Source of the DNA: Leucobacter aridicollis
GTDB lineage: Bacteria > Actinomycetota > Actinomycetes > Actinomycetales > Microbacteriaceae
Direction of reading: 5' to 3'
Length of the DNA stretch: 64,000 nucleotides
Assembly: GCF_013409595.1 (NCBI RefSeq)
Contig: NZ_JACCBD010000001.1
Span: 620,001 to 684,000 of the forward strand
Below, in pieces: positions 1 to 8,502 of this stretch (positions within the stretch are counted from its first letter, which is position 1; every line of letters starts with the position of its first letter). The position numbers were made by a program, and so were the translations under genes. The notes beneath the pieces were generated by a model. That model did not search any database and had not been told where the DNA came from. It saw nothing but the letters and a program-made list of their open reading frames with translations.

Positions 1-64
1 GTGGCGCAGCTTGGTAGCGCACCTGACTGGGGGTTAAGGGGTTCACCCCTCCCGGACGGCCCGA
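1..64 (+). pseudogene. Degenerate tRNA-Pro copy, cut by the window edge
   Basis: Bases 1-34 are identical to positions 92-125 of the intact tRNA-Pro downstream (D-arm and anticodon arm with GGG anticodon). The match then breaks down: the 3' side of the anticodon stem is altered, the T-arm is about 4 nt short and poorly formed, and an acceptor-like CGGCCCGA ends at 64. The 5' acceptor strand lies outside the window. Probably a decayed second tRNA-Pro, or debris from an earlier integration at the same site. Confidence 0.6.
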
Positions 65-85
65 ATAACTGAAAATTGAATGCCA

Positions 86-159
86 CGGGCTGTGGCGCAG
101 CTTGGTAGCGCACCTGACTGGGGGTCAGGGGGTCGCAGGTTCAAATCCTGTCAGCCCGA
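86..159 (+). tRNA. tRNA-Pro(GGG), left copy
   Basis: Complete cloverleaf: acceptor CGGGCTG pairs with CAGCCCG at 152-158, discriminator A159, D-arm GCGC/GCGC, anticodon stem CCTGA/TCAGG with loop CTGGGGG (anticodon GGG), T-loop TTCAAAT. CCA is not encoded. It serves as the left attachment site of the ICE: bases 91-166 recur exactly at 45713-45788. Confidence 0.95.
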
Positions 160-166
160 CAGAAAA
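91..166 (+). repeat. Left ICE attachment repeat (attL, 76 bp)
   Basis: A 76-bp perfect direct repeat of 45713-45788, covering nearly all of the tRNA plus 7 bp downstream. The flanks diverge on both sides. A tyrosine integrase gene starts reading toward it from 1585 and ends at 356, the usual layout for a tRNA-targeted ICE. Confidence 0.85.
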
Positions 167-198
167 ACCCTGATGAGAAGCCATTTTCATCAGGGTTT
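163..198 (+). terminator. Terminator after left tRNA-Pro
   Basis: AAAACCCTGATGA and TCATCAGGGTTTT form a perfect 13-bp stem just after the tRNA, ending in a T run. It differs in sequence from the hairpin after the right tRNA copy, so each copy carries its own terminator. Confidence 0.8.
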
Positions 199-222
199 TG
201 TCATGTCCGGGAGCGGTTTTTG

Positions 223-242
223 TTGGTCCCCCTCTGGTCCCC
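223..242 (-). promoter_or_regulatory. Candidate integrase arm site, inverted GGGGACCA pair
   Basis: Read on the minus strand this is two GGGGACCA units about 10-11 bp apart. The same pair occurs in the opposite orientation at 308-330 and near the right ICE end at 45547-45568. Paired repeats flanking the core and next to an integrase gene are typical arm-type binding sites; the function is inferred. Confidence 0.55.
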
Positions 243-307
243 TCGGGCGCTTCCGCACGCCGGGCTCGGGGTCGGCGAGTACGCCGAATCTCGCGTTTCT
301 GTGGATA

Positions 308-330
308 AGGGGACCAAAAGGGGACCAGAA
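308..330 (+). promoter_or_regulatory. Candidate integrase arm site, direct GGGGACCA pair
   Basis: Two GGGGACCA units spaced about 12 bp, followed by GAAGCAT. The right-end site at 45547-45568 is almost the same, including the following AGAA and CAT. It lies between the tRNA core and the integrase stop codon. Confidence 0.55.
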
Positions 331-355
331 GCATCTCGGGAGCCGATTCGGGGCG

Positions 356-1585
356 TCAGATGCCTCGTGTGGACGGGGTGCTGCGTGCGTTCTGACGCTT
401 CTGTCCGGAGGGTGAGAGGAAGGCGTTCGCTTGCTCTGCGGCGGACGCGAGGTGGCGGTCGTCGGGGTGAAGATAGCCGCGGGTGGTTTCCATCGAGGCG
501 TGGCCCAGGATCTCTTGAAGCACGTGGAGGGGGACACCGGCGTCGGCCATCCAGGTCGCTCCGGTGTGGCGGAGCCCGTGGCGGGTGAGATCGGGAAGCC
601 CGAGGTTCGCGACGATCTTGTCCCAGTTGGTCGCGTCGCGGACGGTCGCGGTCGTCAGGACCCCGCCTTTCGGTCCGAGGAGAAGCTGTGCCTCTGGTTC
701 TTTGCCCGCGATGAGCCGTTCTAGTACGGGGCGGAGAGGTTCGAGAATCGGCACTCGTCGTTCTTTGCGGCTCTTGGTCGGTTTGGTGACGAGGCCGCCT
801 TTGCCGGGGAAGATCTGACGCGCGATCACCACGAGGTTCTTCTCGAACTTCACGTCACCGACTTGCAGGCCTGACACTTCGGAGGAGCGTGCGGCGAGGA
901 GCGCGGCAAGCATCACGAAGTCGCTGTACGACTGGTCGACCTTGCCGCAGGCTGTCGCGAGCTTGTTCAGCGTCTTCATGTCAGGGATGGCATGCGCGCG
1001 CGGTGATGCCTGCTCGGCGGACTGCGTCCGGAACGCGTTCCGGTTCAGGCTCCGCTTCGCACGGTTCTTGGCCGGGTTGATGGTGAGCAGTCCGTCTCGC
1101 ACCGCCTCATCGAGGACGCGCACGAGTGGTGCGATCGAGTTCTTGATCGTGGATGCTCCGTAGCGTTGCTCCCACCCGTCGATGGTCCGGTCGATGATGC
1201 CCGCGGTGATCTGCGTCACGGGGAGGTGCCCGAGCGCGGGCAGGACTCGGAGCTTCAGCCCGAAGCCGTAGGTCTCGCCCGTCGACGTCGGGTCCAGGCC
1301 CCGCGCCCACCGGTCGCCGATTGAGGTGACGAACTCCGTCAACGTCATCGTGGTATCCATACCTTTGACGGAGGAGTTGCGCAGCTGGTCGAAGAACGCG
1401 TGAGCGGCGGTCTCATCGGGGACGATCTCTGATCTGATCACCCGGCGCTTCGTGATCGGATCAGTCCACCTGGCACGCGCGCGGATTCCGTAGGAGCGGC
1501 GCTCCATGTCGGTGGAGACTTTCACCCCGATCGGTGGCACGGGTTTCGGATCGGCCTTCGGCAGCGGTTCACCCTTGCGAGGCAT
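356..1585 (-). CDS. int: Tyrosine recombinase (ICE integrase 1)
   Basis: A 409-aa phage-type integrase that would recombine the element into and out of tRNA-Pro. The N-terminal part (about 20-75) resembles an AP2-like arm-binding domain, 80-180 a core-binding SAM-like domain, and 200-395 the catalytic domain. Visible catalytic residues are R233 (ALLAARSSEVSGL), H336/R339 (RHGLRH), H362 (LGHAS) and the nucleophile Y371 (GYLH). The ATG start overlaps the end of the xis gene by 17 bp, so the two are probably translated together. It lies about 190 bp from attL. All key residues are present, so it is likely active. Confidence 0.95.
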   Translation of the reverse strand: MPRKGEPLPKADPKPVPPIGVKVSTDMERRSYGIRARARWTDPITKRRVIRSEIVPDETAAHAFFDQLRNSSVKGMDTTMTLTEFVTSIGDRWARGLDPTSTGETYGFGLKLRVLPALGHLPVTQITAGIIDRTIDGWEQRYGASTIKNSIAPLVRVLDEAVRDGLLTINPAKNRAKRSLNRNAFRTQSAEQASPRAHAIPDMKTLNKLATACGKVDQSYSDFVMLAALLAARSSEVSGLQVGDVKFEKNLVVIARQIFPGKGGLVTKPTKSRKERRVPILEPLRPVLERLIAGKEPEAQLLLGPKGGVLTTATVRDATNWDKIVANLGLPDLTRHGLRHTGATWMADAGVPLHVLQEILGHASMETTRGYLHPDDRHLASAAEQANAFLSPSGQKRQNARSTPSTRGI

Positions 1586-1784
1586 GGTCGTGCTCGAGTT
1601 CGATCAGCCACGCGTCGACGGCGTCGATGCGATACCGCGCGATACCGCTCATGCGGATGAATGGCGGACCCGTGCCTGCTGAGCGCCACCGCGACAGTGT
1701 GGATTCCGACACCTTCAGGTAGGCGGCGACATCACGGCTGTGCAGCAGCGGCGAGGAGACGGGGTGCTCTGGCGTGCCGGTCAT
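1569..1784 (-). CDS. xis: Excisionase-like HTH protein (Xis 1)
   Basis: A 71-aa AlpA/MerR-type helix-turn-helix protein: SRDVAAYLKVSESTLSRWR followed by a wing ending RYRIDAVDAWL. Proteins of this size and fold act as recombination directionality factors or small activators. It overlaps the integrase start by 17 bp and the upstream DUF4913 gene by 4 bp, so all three are probably one operon. Excisionase function is inferred from position. Confidence 0.85.
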   Translation of the reverse strand: MTGTPEHPVSSPLLHSRDVAAYLKVSESTLSRWRSAGTGPPFIRMSGIARYRIDAVDAWLIELEHDHASQG

Positions 1785-2356
1785 GCGACTTCACCCGTGG
1801 CCGGATCGAGGGAGCGGTAGAAGCTGTCTTCCTCCTCGCGGCGCTTGGCCACCTCGCTCATGACGAACTCGATGAACTCTGTCTCGCGATCATCGATGAC
1901 GATGTCTTCGACCGGTGGTGCGGGCGGTTCGCCTGGCCAGCTGGTCTGTCGGGTGGGACGGTCACGATCCAGCCGGGTTCCGTTGGCGGCGACCCATTCG
2001 CGAAGGCGGAGGCGAGCATCCGCGAAGTCCCGATGCCATGCCAGCGGTGCTGACCCGCTCTTCTCCGAGTCGTAGCAGCACAGCCAATGCAGGTGCAGCG
2101 CGGAGAGCTCCCACAACAGTTCGGGATGGCGATGCCAGAACGGCGGGATGACCGCCGCGGGCAGGCCGTAGGTGCGGCGAAGCCAATGCACCCACCGGTT
2201 CAGCTCCAGCCACTCGGCTTCGAGATCGTCAGGGCTCAGCAAGTTCCAGTTGATGGGGCGTGGCGGCTCCACCAACAGCGGCCCATCGAACTCGGTGTCG
2301 AAGTCGTCCTCTTCGACGACTTCTTCTTCGGCGATGTTCTCGTCCATGACTGTCAC
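1781..2356 (-). CDS. DUF4913 protein
   Basis: A 191-aa protein with an acidic N-terminus (about 1-30, rich in E and D) and a central DUF4913 segment around residues 45-125 (LNRWVHWLRRTYGL, then WHRHPELLWELSALHLHW). DUF4913 proteins are common on actinobacterial plasmids and ICEs; their role is unknown. It overlaps xis by 4 bp. The SSB gene ends 6 bp upstream. Confidence 0.8.
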   Translation of the reverse strand: MTVMDENIAEEEVVEEDDFDTEFDGPLLVEPPRPINWNLLSPDDLEAEWLELNRWVHWLRRTYGLPAAVIPPFWHRHPELLWELSALHLHWLCCYDSEKSGSAPLAWHRDFADARLRLREWVAANGTRLDRDRPTRQTSWPGEPPAPPVEDIVIDDRETEFIEFVMSEVAKRREEEDSFYRSLDPATGEVA

Positions 2357-2362
2357 CGCCCC

Positions 2363-2821
2363 TCAGAGACTTGCCCGCGATGGAACGCTGGCTTGCGGGC
2401 GCGCAACGGGGTCATGCGCAGGGCTCTTGAGATCGGGGGCGTCATGGCCGGCATCTGTTCGTCTTGTCGAGCGATCGACGTCGTATCGAGTCCGCGCGAG
2501 ATCGTGCCCGATCCGAGAAGCGATGAACTCTTCCGCAGTAACCTCCTGCCCGTCTTTGCTGTAGGTGTACTCGTGGACGCGGCCGGAGGCGATGAAACGG
2601 TCGCCCTTCCTGAACCGGGCCGCGGCTTCTTCGGCCGTCTTCCGGAAGATGGCCAGATCATGGAACGTCGGGTCGAGTTGCGTGAACGAGCCGTCGGGCT
2701 CTTGCCGCGCGTGTTCGATCCCTACGCGGGCGTGGAACCTGGATACTCCGTTCTCGCCCACGGTGAGCCGCGGTTGTGTGGCGATGAAACCGGAAATGGA
2801 CTGCTGTGGATCGATGCTCAT
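2363..2821 (-). CDS. ssb: Single-stranded DNA-binding protein
   Basis: A 152-aa OB-fold SSB with a typical N-terminal half (SISGFIATQPRLTVGENGVSRFHARV, then an LAIFRKTAEEAAARFRKGDRF-like strand region, described here in shortened form by residues 8-95). It would coat single-stranded DNA during conjugative transfer or element replication. The C-terminus lacks the usual acidic DDDIPF tail, which is common for plasmid SSBs. ATG at 2821 follows GAGAGGAG. An upstream in-frame leader (GTG CAC CTC) corresponds to the repeated GGTGCACC motif at 2875-2882. Confidence 0.85.
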   Translation of the reverse strand: MSIDPQQSISGFIATQPRLTVGENGVSRFHARVGIEHARQEPDGSFTQLDPTFHDLAIFRKTAEEAAARFRKGDRFIASGRVHEYTYSKDGQEVTAEEFIASRIGHDLARTRYDVDRSTRRTDAGHDAPDLKSPAHDPVARPQASVPSRASL

Positions 2822-2867
2822 CGATCTGCTCCTCTCGGGCGGGGCGGCCAGGATTGGCTGCCGCTCA

Positions 2868-2882
2868 CCGGAGAGGTGCACC
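2868..2882 (-). promoter_or_regulatory. GGTGCACC start-associated motif upstream of ssb
   Basis: Minus-strand GGTGCACCTCTCCGG, 53 bp before the ssb start. It belongs to a family of similar sites ahead of ICE genes: the palindrome GGTGCACC followed by a CTGG-like stretch. In several cases the site reads as a short V-H-L-x-G leader. Whether it acts as an operator or in the 5' leader is not known. Confidence 0.45.
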
Positions 2883-2905
2883 GCGTCTGTCCACGGTTGA
2901 CCGGG

Positions 2906-4681
2906 TTACGGTCGCTGGCGAAGCAACGCTTCGACGCCTGCCCGTTGGCCCTGCAGTTCGTTCGCATCCTTGCGGCGGGTCCAGGGGCGGAGTTTCGCGA
3001 TGATCGGTGGTGCGGCGCGTAGCAGGATAAGGCCGGTGCCGAATGGGAGGGTGCGGATCACATCGGGCGGCATGATCGACACCCGACGAATGGAACGCTG
3101 CGCGGTGCGGGAGCCGTGGTCGCCGATCGTGGTGGAGTCGGTGATCTCGTCACGTTCCCCGATGAGGGTGGTGAGGTCTTGAAGATCACGCGAGTTGGAT
3201 GCACCGCCGAGGATGATCTTCACGATGCTGGCGTCCCAGATCGCGCCGGCCGCGTTATCCGACCACTTCTCCCGCGCCTGCGCGAGAGACTGCAACACCG
3301 GCATCGTCGTGATCCCCGTACCCCCGCCTTCGGCCATCAACGTCGGGAGCGACGGGAGCGGGGCAAGGTTGCCGATCTCATCCAGCGCCAGCAGCAGGGG
3401 CGGGTCGAGGCGGGCTGAGGGTGATCTGGAGGCGAGGCGGCGGGCGGCTTCGACGAGGTCTTCCACGAATGCCGACACCAGCGCGGCACTGTTGTTCGCC
3501 CCGGCACCCGTCGCGAGCAAATACAGGGTGCCGCGCTTGCGTAGAAACTCCTCCGGATCGAACTTCTCATCGGGTCCGGGGCTGACGGCGTCGAGCACGC
3601 GGGGGTCGGCGAGGGCGGCGAGGGAGAGGGACACGCCTTGCCAGATGGAGTCGCGGGTTCTGGGGTCTGAGTCGATCATCGCCTGCAACGAATCCGCCCA
3701 CCCCGTCGCCGCCCGCGGGTTCGCGGTGAGGATCGCGACCGCATCCGACGCGGCGGCAGGGTCGAGGGTCCACCGGAACAACTCGGTAGGGGTGCGGTGA
3801 TCGAGGGCGGCGGCGTGGAGTAGTGCTTGGAGTGCGGTGCGGGTTTTCCCTTCCCAGAAGTCCCCGCCTTCGACGCCACCGGCGGAGAGGCCGGTGCCGG
3901 CGGCGAGTCCGGTGGCGCGGATCATCGCCGTCAACGGGTCCTCGCATCCTCGGATCGGTGACCACCTGAGTCCTGCGGGGACGCCTTCGGCGAGGTGCTG
4001 CGGATCGAACACCGCCACCGGCCGCCCCTCCGCGCTCCGCGCCTTCAGAGTGGCGGTGAGGTTGTCGGGGCGGGTGGAGGTGGTGACGACGGCGCCGGGT
4101 GCGTCGAGGATCGCGTTGATGACCACGTGGAGGCCCTTTCCGGAGCGGGGCGGCCCGATCAGCAGGATCGAGTCCTCCACGCTCGCCCACACGCCAACGC
4201 TCCGCGATACGCCGAGAAGGTAACCGACATCGGTGACAGCAGGCTGCTGGATGGAGGGTCGGAGTTGCCCTGCCCGACGCAGCTGCGCTTTCTCCGATGC
4301 CGCGGTGGTGACGTCGGTGCGGGTGGCGATGCCGACGATCCGGTACGGGTCGACCTTCGTCTGCCGCGACTGCTCACGGAAGAACCGCCACACCCACCAC
4401 CCCATCGCCCCAACCGCGGCGATGAGGACACCGGCGATAACCCAGTACGCCACCGGGTTCAACCCGTCCGCACCGAGCGCACTCCCTGGGTCGGCGGGAT
4501 GCACGAGCACCCCGAGGCCGGCTTCGACCCCGCCCGTCGGCTGCGTAATCCCGGTCACCCATGCGGCGACCGTGCCCGCAACACGAAGGAGGACACCGAG
4601 GACGGCGGCAGCGATCAGGGCGATGATGCCGAGGTTCGCCAGCTCATCCCCAAGCGCACCACCCTGCCGCGGAGCGCTCAT
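2906..4681 (-). CDS. Type IV coupling protein (TraG/VirD4 family ATPase)
   Basis: A 591-aa membrane-anchored ATPase that would feed relaxase-bound DNA into the conjugation channel. Two membrane segments lie near residues 17-45 and 78-100. Walker A is GPPRSGKG (176-183), Walker B is LLLALDEIGN (429-438), and a TraG/TraD-type C-terminal segment with EGGGTGITTM follows. This is the normal size for actinobacterial coupling proteins. ATG overlaps the stop of the upstream gene by 4 bp. Confidence 0.92.
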   Translation of the reverse strand: MSAPRQGGALGDELANLGIIALIAAAVLGVLLRVAGTVAAWVTGITQPTGGVEAGLGVLVHPADPGSALGADGLNPVAYWVIAGVLIAAVGAMGWWVWRFFREQSRQTKVDPYRIVGIATRTDVTTAASEKAQLRRAGQLRPSIQQPAVTDVGYLLGVSRSVGVWASVEDSILLIGPPRSGKGLHVVINAILDAPGAVVTTSTRPDNLTATLKARSAEGRPVAVFDPQHLAEGVPAGLRWSPIRGCEDPLTAMIRATGLAAGTGLSAGGVEGGDFWEGKTRTALQALLHAAALDHRTPTELFRWTLDPAAASDAVAILTANPRAATGWADSLQAMIDSDPRTRDSIWQGVSLSLAALADPRVLDAVSPGPDEKFDPEEFLRKRGTLYLLATGAGANNSAALVSAFVEDLVEAARRLASRSPSARLDPPLLLALDEIGNLAPLPSLPTLMAEGGGTGITTMPVLQSLAQAREKWSDNAAGAIWDASIVKIILGGASNSRDLQDLTTLIGERDEITDSTTIGDHGSRTAQRSIRRVSIMPPDVIRTLPFGTGLILLRAAPPIIAKLRPWTRRKDANELQGQRAGVEALLRQRP

Positions 4682-5265
4682 TGGATTCTGCCAATGGTGA
4701 GGGTGCCGGAGACACGGCCGAGGAGGATCACTTCACCCGTCACCGCAAGAGCGGCTTGCTCTGCGGTGAGGAGGGCGCGGGCGGTGCCGTCACCGCCGGC
4801 GTCGGTGTGGGCGTGGATGATCGCGACGGCGACATCCTCACCCGGAACGAACCCCGACCCTGTCGCCTGATGCAGCACCGGCTGCGCGGCACGGACCGGA
4901 GGCGACACCGCAGCAGCCAGTGCTGGTGCTGGTTCTTCCCAGGGATTCAGGGTCGGGCGTTCGCGGGGCGGAGTGATGATGTCGGTGAACGTCGACCCGT
5001 CTGCCTCGTGCACCTGCACCCGCAGCGGCGACCGGTACTGGGCGGTGAGGGCGTCGAGGATCGCCGGGAACGAGTCGCGTCGCCAGCACGGCGCGAACGG
5101 CTCCGGCAGATACGGCACCCCGTCCACGGTGACCGTCATCGCACTGTCCGCGTCGATGGTGAACTCCACGACCGGCACGACGACCGGCCCACCCGGTTCA
5201 GGCTTCGACGCCACCGGGTGCTGATGGTCGGGGTGCGCGCGGCGGTATCGGGGTTTCGGGGGCAC
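4678..5265 (-). CDS. Conjugation-associated hypothetical protein
   Basis: A 195-aa soluble protein with no family I recognise. It contains a beta-rich N-terminal segment (EFTIDADSAMTVTVDGVPYL) and a C-terminal stretch resembling a small beta barrel (GFVPGEDVAVAIIHAHTDAGG). The GTG at 5265 is preferred because GAGAGGA precedes it; an ATG at 5304 would add 13 residues but has no ribosome site. Its 4-bp overlap with the coupling protein gene suggests a role in DNA transfer. Confidence 0.65.
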   Translation of the reverse strand: MPPKPRYRRAHPDHQHPVASKPEPGGPVVVPVVEFTIDADSAMTVTVDGVPYLPEPFAPCWRRDSFPAILDALTAQYRSPLRVQVHEADGSTFTDIITPPRERPTLNPWEEPAPALAAAVSPPVRAAQPVLHQATGSGFVPGEDVAVAIIHAHTDAGGDGTARALLTAEQAALAVTGEVILLGRVSGTLTIGRIQ

Positions 5266-5305
5266 AGGGCGGTTCCTCTCCGTGGAGTGCAAGGGTGTCG
5301 CCATG

Positions 5306-5315
5306 CAGGTGCACC
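5306..5315 (-). promoter_or_regulatory. GGTGCACCTG motif upstream of 4678-5265 gene
   Basis: Exact minus-strand GGTGCACCTG, 41 bp before the chosen GTG start. The following bases read CATGG. Confidence 0.5.
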
Positions 5316-5421
5316 CGCACTGCCCCCGGACACAGGTGGGAGGGCACGAACCTGGGATGTTCGTGCCCTCCCGTGCTGACCTGCCCTGGGTTGGGGGTGT
5401 CGGCGGGTCAGCTGCCTGGGG

Positions 5422-8400
5422 TTAGTCCTCCTTTGCTCCCTCGAACTGGGCCTTGAACTCCTCGGAGGCTTCGTCTTCCTCGCGGACGTACCCGGCGCGT
5501 TCGCGGGCGATCGCGAGGCGGCGCCCGAACAGCAGCACCCCGCCGGTCGCGGCAGCGATCAGCCCACCGGCGAGGCCGAGCGGCCACCAGTCGCCGCCGC
5601 CGGTGTGCGCGAGCTCACCCGGCCCGCCCGGCTTCCCGGGCTCGTCCGGGGCCTCGGTGACGGTGGTGGTCTCATCCGGTGCGCCGCAGACGCCACGGTG
5701 CAGGATCGTCCCGTCCTCGTCGGTGACGGTCTCCACCCAGTAGTAGGTGCCGACCTTCTCGAAGATCACCTCGTCAGAGGCATACTCGCCCGGCCCATCC
5801 AGATCGATCACCTTCGAGGTGAACACCAACTCGTCCGGGGTGCAGGTCGCGGTGCCACTGTCCTGCCGGTACGCCTCGAACACCAGGCGTGCCCCGTCGG
5901 GGACGGTGCCGGTGACGGTCGCGACATCATGCGCCGGATCACCGAGCAGCACGGTCGGGACGGCGTTCGTCTTCACAATCAGCTCCTCCGGGTGCTCCTT
6001 CACCACAGTCGTCTCACCCGGTGCCCCGCAGACACCCTCGGCGATGATCTCGCCGTCAGCGTTGTAGAGGGTTTCGATCCAGTACACGTTCCCCGCCGTC
6101 TCGACGGTGGTGGTGCCGGACCGGTAGACACCCGCCCGGGTAACGGGGATCTCCTCGCTGACGTAGAACGGCGTCTCGCACACCGGATCGGCGTCCGCCG
6201 GGTGCGGCCCGTAGGCGCGGAACACGAGGTAGGCGCCTTCGGGAATGGTCGTGCCCTGCACCAGCGCCGTGTCCGAGAAGGGTTCGCCGACGAACGCCTC
6301 CGGCGTCGCCTGCGTCACCACCGACACGGGCACCTCCGTATTGGTGGGTGGGACGTAGAAGCGTTCCAGCACATCCGCCGGAGAGGAAGTGTAGGGCTGC
6401 ACGCGGTCGTCGCCTTCGAAGGTGGTGATGAGGACGTAGAAGCCGGGCTCGGTCGGCACGATCTTGTCCTCGTCCGTGTATCCGAGCTTGTACACCCCAT
6501 TCCGGGCCGGCGTCGTAAGCTCCGTCAGCACCGGGGCACCGTTCAGGTCGAGATCATCGGTGAGTTCCGCATCCGACGCGAAGGGGCCGTAGACGGTGTG
6601 ATGCAGTTCATCGACGTCGGCGTTCCAGTAGCCGTCGCCGGTGAAATCGCCGTGGTTCGCCGGGAACCCTGTGACGGTGATCACGTCGAAGGCGCGTCCG
6701 CCGGGGTGCACGTTGTACTCCCGCATCAGCGAGGTCACCGTGACCGGCCACCGCACCGACGTCGTCTCCACGCTGATTCCGTACTCGTCGGTCCAGTCGG
6801 CGGCGAGGTAGTCACGCACCCACTCCGGCTGCGACGACTTCTTCACCTCCCACACCCAGGTCACGAACCCGCCCGTCGGCGCGATCACCGGCGGGGACGT
6901 GTAGATGCCGGGGCCGTCTGCGGTGATCGTCACGGTGCCGAGCGGCACTGCGTTCGGGTCGATGTCGGCGCTCTGTGCCGGGGGCAGGGTGCCGGGCACT
7001 TGGTAGGCGGTGCCCTCGAACACCACCGGAATGTGCGCGCCGTCCTTCTTCAACCAGGCACCGTTGCTGCTCGACACCGTGATCGTGTCGGTGAGTGCGT
7101 CGCCGGGGACGGCGAGACGCTGATCCGCTTCCGAAACGGCCTCGGGCTGGAACGGCACCACCGAGGTTTCAGTGACCCGGCCGAAGCGATCGGTGAACGA
7201 GTCGGTGAGGTACTTCGCGTTCTCACCGTGCGCGGTCTTGTCGATGCTCCACACCCACGTGTAGAACCCCGACTCCGGCGCGACGATCGTGCCCGGCGAC
7301 GTATTCGACCCCGCACCGGTGAGCGTCATCGTCTCGGTGCCTGTGACGGGTGCTCCGGTGGGTGGGGTGTCGGCTTCGGTGGGCTGCTCGTCGAACGGCC
7401 CGTACAGGGTTCCGGTCGCGGTCACCTCGATCGGGTTCCCGTCGAGGTGAATCCAGGTGCCCTTCGACACCGACACGGTGAGCCCGTCCACGAACGCATC
7501 ACCCTCGGCGACGTAGCGGGAGGCGACCTGGGTGGTGATCTCCGGCTGGAAGTCCAGCTCGATCACCGGCGACTCCGCCCGCGCCGAAAGCCCGGTGGAT
7601 GACCCTGCGACGGCGGCGATCAGACGCTGTGCGCCGGGAGTCGTGTAGAGATCGAGCGCGGCACCGTACCCCGCCGCGGCGATGTTCATGGAAGCACCGA
7701 CACGGTACGACGGCACGCCGTCTGCGGGGGTGCCGGTGATCGGATGTGTCCCGGCGCCGATCGTGCGGGCCGATGAACCGTCAGCGAAGATCGCATCCGA
7801 CAGGGTCGCCGTGCCGGTGAGCCCTGCGGGGTGGGTTGCGACGGTGAGGGTGCCGGCGTACTGATCCGCCATGTCCAGGCTCAGGGACAGTGAGGGGTCG
7901 GTGACGGCGTAGACGGCGGCGTTCTGGCGCATCATGTCCAGGTTCGCGAGGATCGTGCCCCGCTCGGACGCGGGCGCCCGCCCGACGTAGTAGATGTCGC
8001 CGGACATGCCGTGGGAGTTGTAGGTGCCGGCACTCGTGATCGACCATACGAACAGAGCGACCGCCGCAGTCGTATTCGGATCGCCTGACTGCCCCCACCG
8101 ATCCAGCACATAGTTCAGCTCCGCGAGCTGCTGCCGGGACAGCGAGTCCAGCGACGTGATCGTTTCCGGCCCGTAGGTCTGCGCGAACGGTGAATCGGCA
8201 TCGAGGTCCGCGCAGTACGCCTGCCGGCCATCAACGTCGGTGTTGTAGGCGCCGAGGAACCCGTTCCCGATGTCGTACCCGACCCCGAGACTGCCCGCAT
8301 GAGCCGCCGGCGCATTCAGTGCGAGCGACCCTGCTAGCAGGAACAGGGCCAGCAGCACCGAGAGCCAGCGCCGCACCCCCGTTCTGGGTGGCGCAGCCTC

Positions 8401-8433
8401 CGGCTGCGTGATGTGGGCGAGTGATCCTGACAC
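5422..8433 (-). CDS. Thioester-domain surface protein with LAHTG anchor
   Basis: A 1003-aa exported adhesin-like protein. Signal peptide 1-46 ends AHA/G. Residues 55-190 resemble a Gram-positive thioester domain, with candidate Cys74 in AYCADLD. Several beta-sandwich repeats follow (about 290-930), the last two near-duplicates that end in ETVTDEDGTI-like and CGAPDETTTV-like segments. The C-terminus has LAHTG, a membrane helix and a 40-residue charged tail. The usual partner Gln appears replaced in AAVALFVW, where related domains often read AVQ. GTG start follows AGGAGG. It probably promotes mating-pair contact; sortase anchoring is inferred. Confidence 0.85.
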   Translation of the reverse strand: MSGSLAHITQPEAAPPRTGVRRWLSVLLALFLLAGSLALNAPAAHAGSLGVGYDIGNGFLGAYNTDVDGRQAYCADLDADSPFAQTYGPETITSLDSLSRQQLAELNYVLDRWGQSGDPNTTAAVALFVWSITSAGTYNSHGMSGDIYYVGRAPASERGTILANLDMMRQNAAVYAVTDPSLSLSLDMADQYAGTLTVATHPAGLTGTATLSDAIFADGSSARTIGAGTHPITGTPADGVPSYRVGASMNIAAAGYGAALDLYTTPGAQRLIAAVAGSSTGLSARAESPVIELDFQPEITTQVASRYVAEGDAFVDGLTVSVSKGTWIHLDGNPIEVTATGTLYGPFDEQPTEADTPPTGAPVTGTETMTLTGAGSNTSPGTIVAPESGFYTWVWSIDKTAHGENAKYLTDSFTDRFGRVTETSVVPFQPEAVSEADQRLAVPGDALTDTITVSSSNGAWLKKDGAHIPVVFEGTAYQVPGTLPPAQSADIDPNAVPLGTVTITADGPGIYTSPPVIAPTGGFVTWVWEVKKSSQPEWVRDYLAADWTDEYGISVETTSVRWPVTVTSLMREYNVHPGGRAFDVITVTGFPANHGDFTGDGYWNADVDELHHTVYGPFASDAELTDDLDLNGAPVLTELTTPARNGVYKLGYTDEDKIVPTEPGFYVLITTFEGDDRVQPYTSSPADVLERFYVPPTNTEVPVSVVTQATPEAFVGEPFSDTALVQGTTIPEGAYLVFRAYGPHPADADPVCETPFYVSEEIPVTRAGVYRSGTTTVETAGNVYWIETLYNADGEIIAEGVCGAPGETTVVKEHPEELIVKTNAVPTVLLGDPAHDVATVTGTVPDGARLVFEAYRQDSGTATCTPDELVFTSKVIDLDGPGEYASDEVIFEKVGTYYWVETVTDEDGTILHRGVCGAPDETTTVTEAPDEPGKPGGPGELAHTGGGDWWPLGLAGGLIAAATGGVLLFGRRLAIARERAGYVREEDEASEEFKAQFEGAKED

Positions 8434-8485
8434 GAGATACCTCCTGGTGTTGTCCTTCAGCGACGCGAGCCGGCCGCCTTCACAC

Positions 8486-8495
8486 CAGGTGCACC
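8486..8495 (-). promoter_or_regulatory. GGTGCACCTG motif upstream of surface protein gene
   Basis: Exact minus-strand copy 52 bp before the GTG start. Here the V-H-L leader reading ends in a stop after four codons. Confidence 0.5.
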
Positions 8496-8502
8496 ACCCG
8501 CC

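Noticed and set aside
5605..7602. 665-codon plus-strand open frame opposite the surface protein
   Set aside because: Antisense shadow; Arg/His/Gly-rich without any family features.
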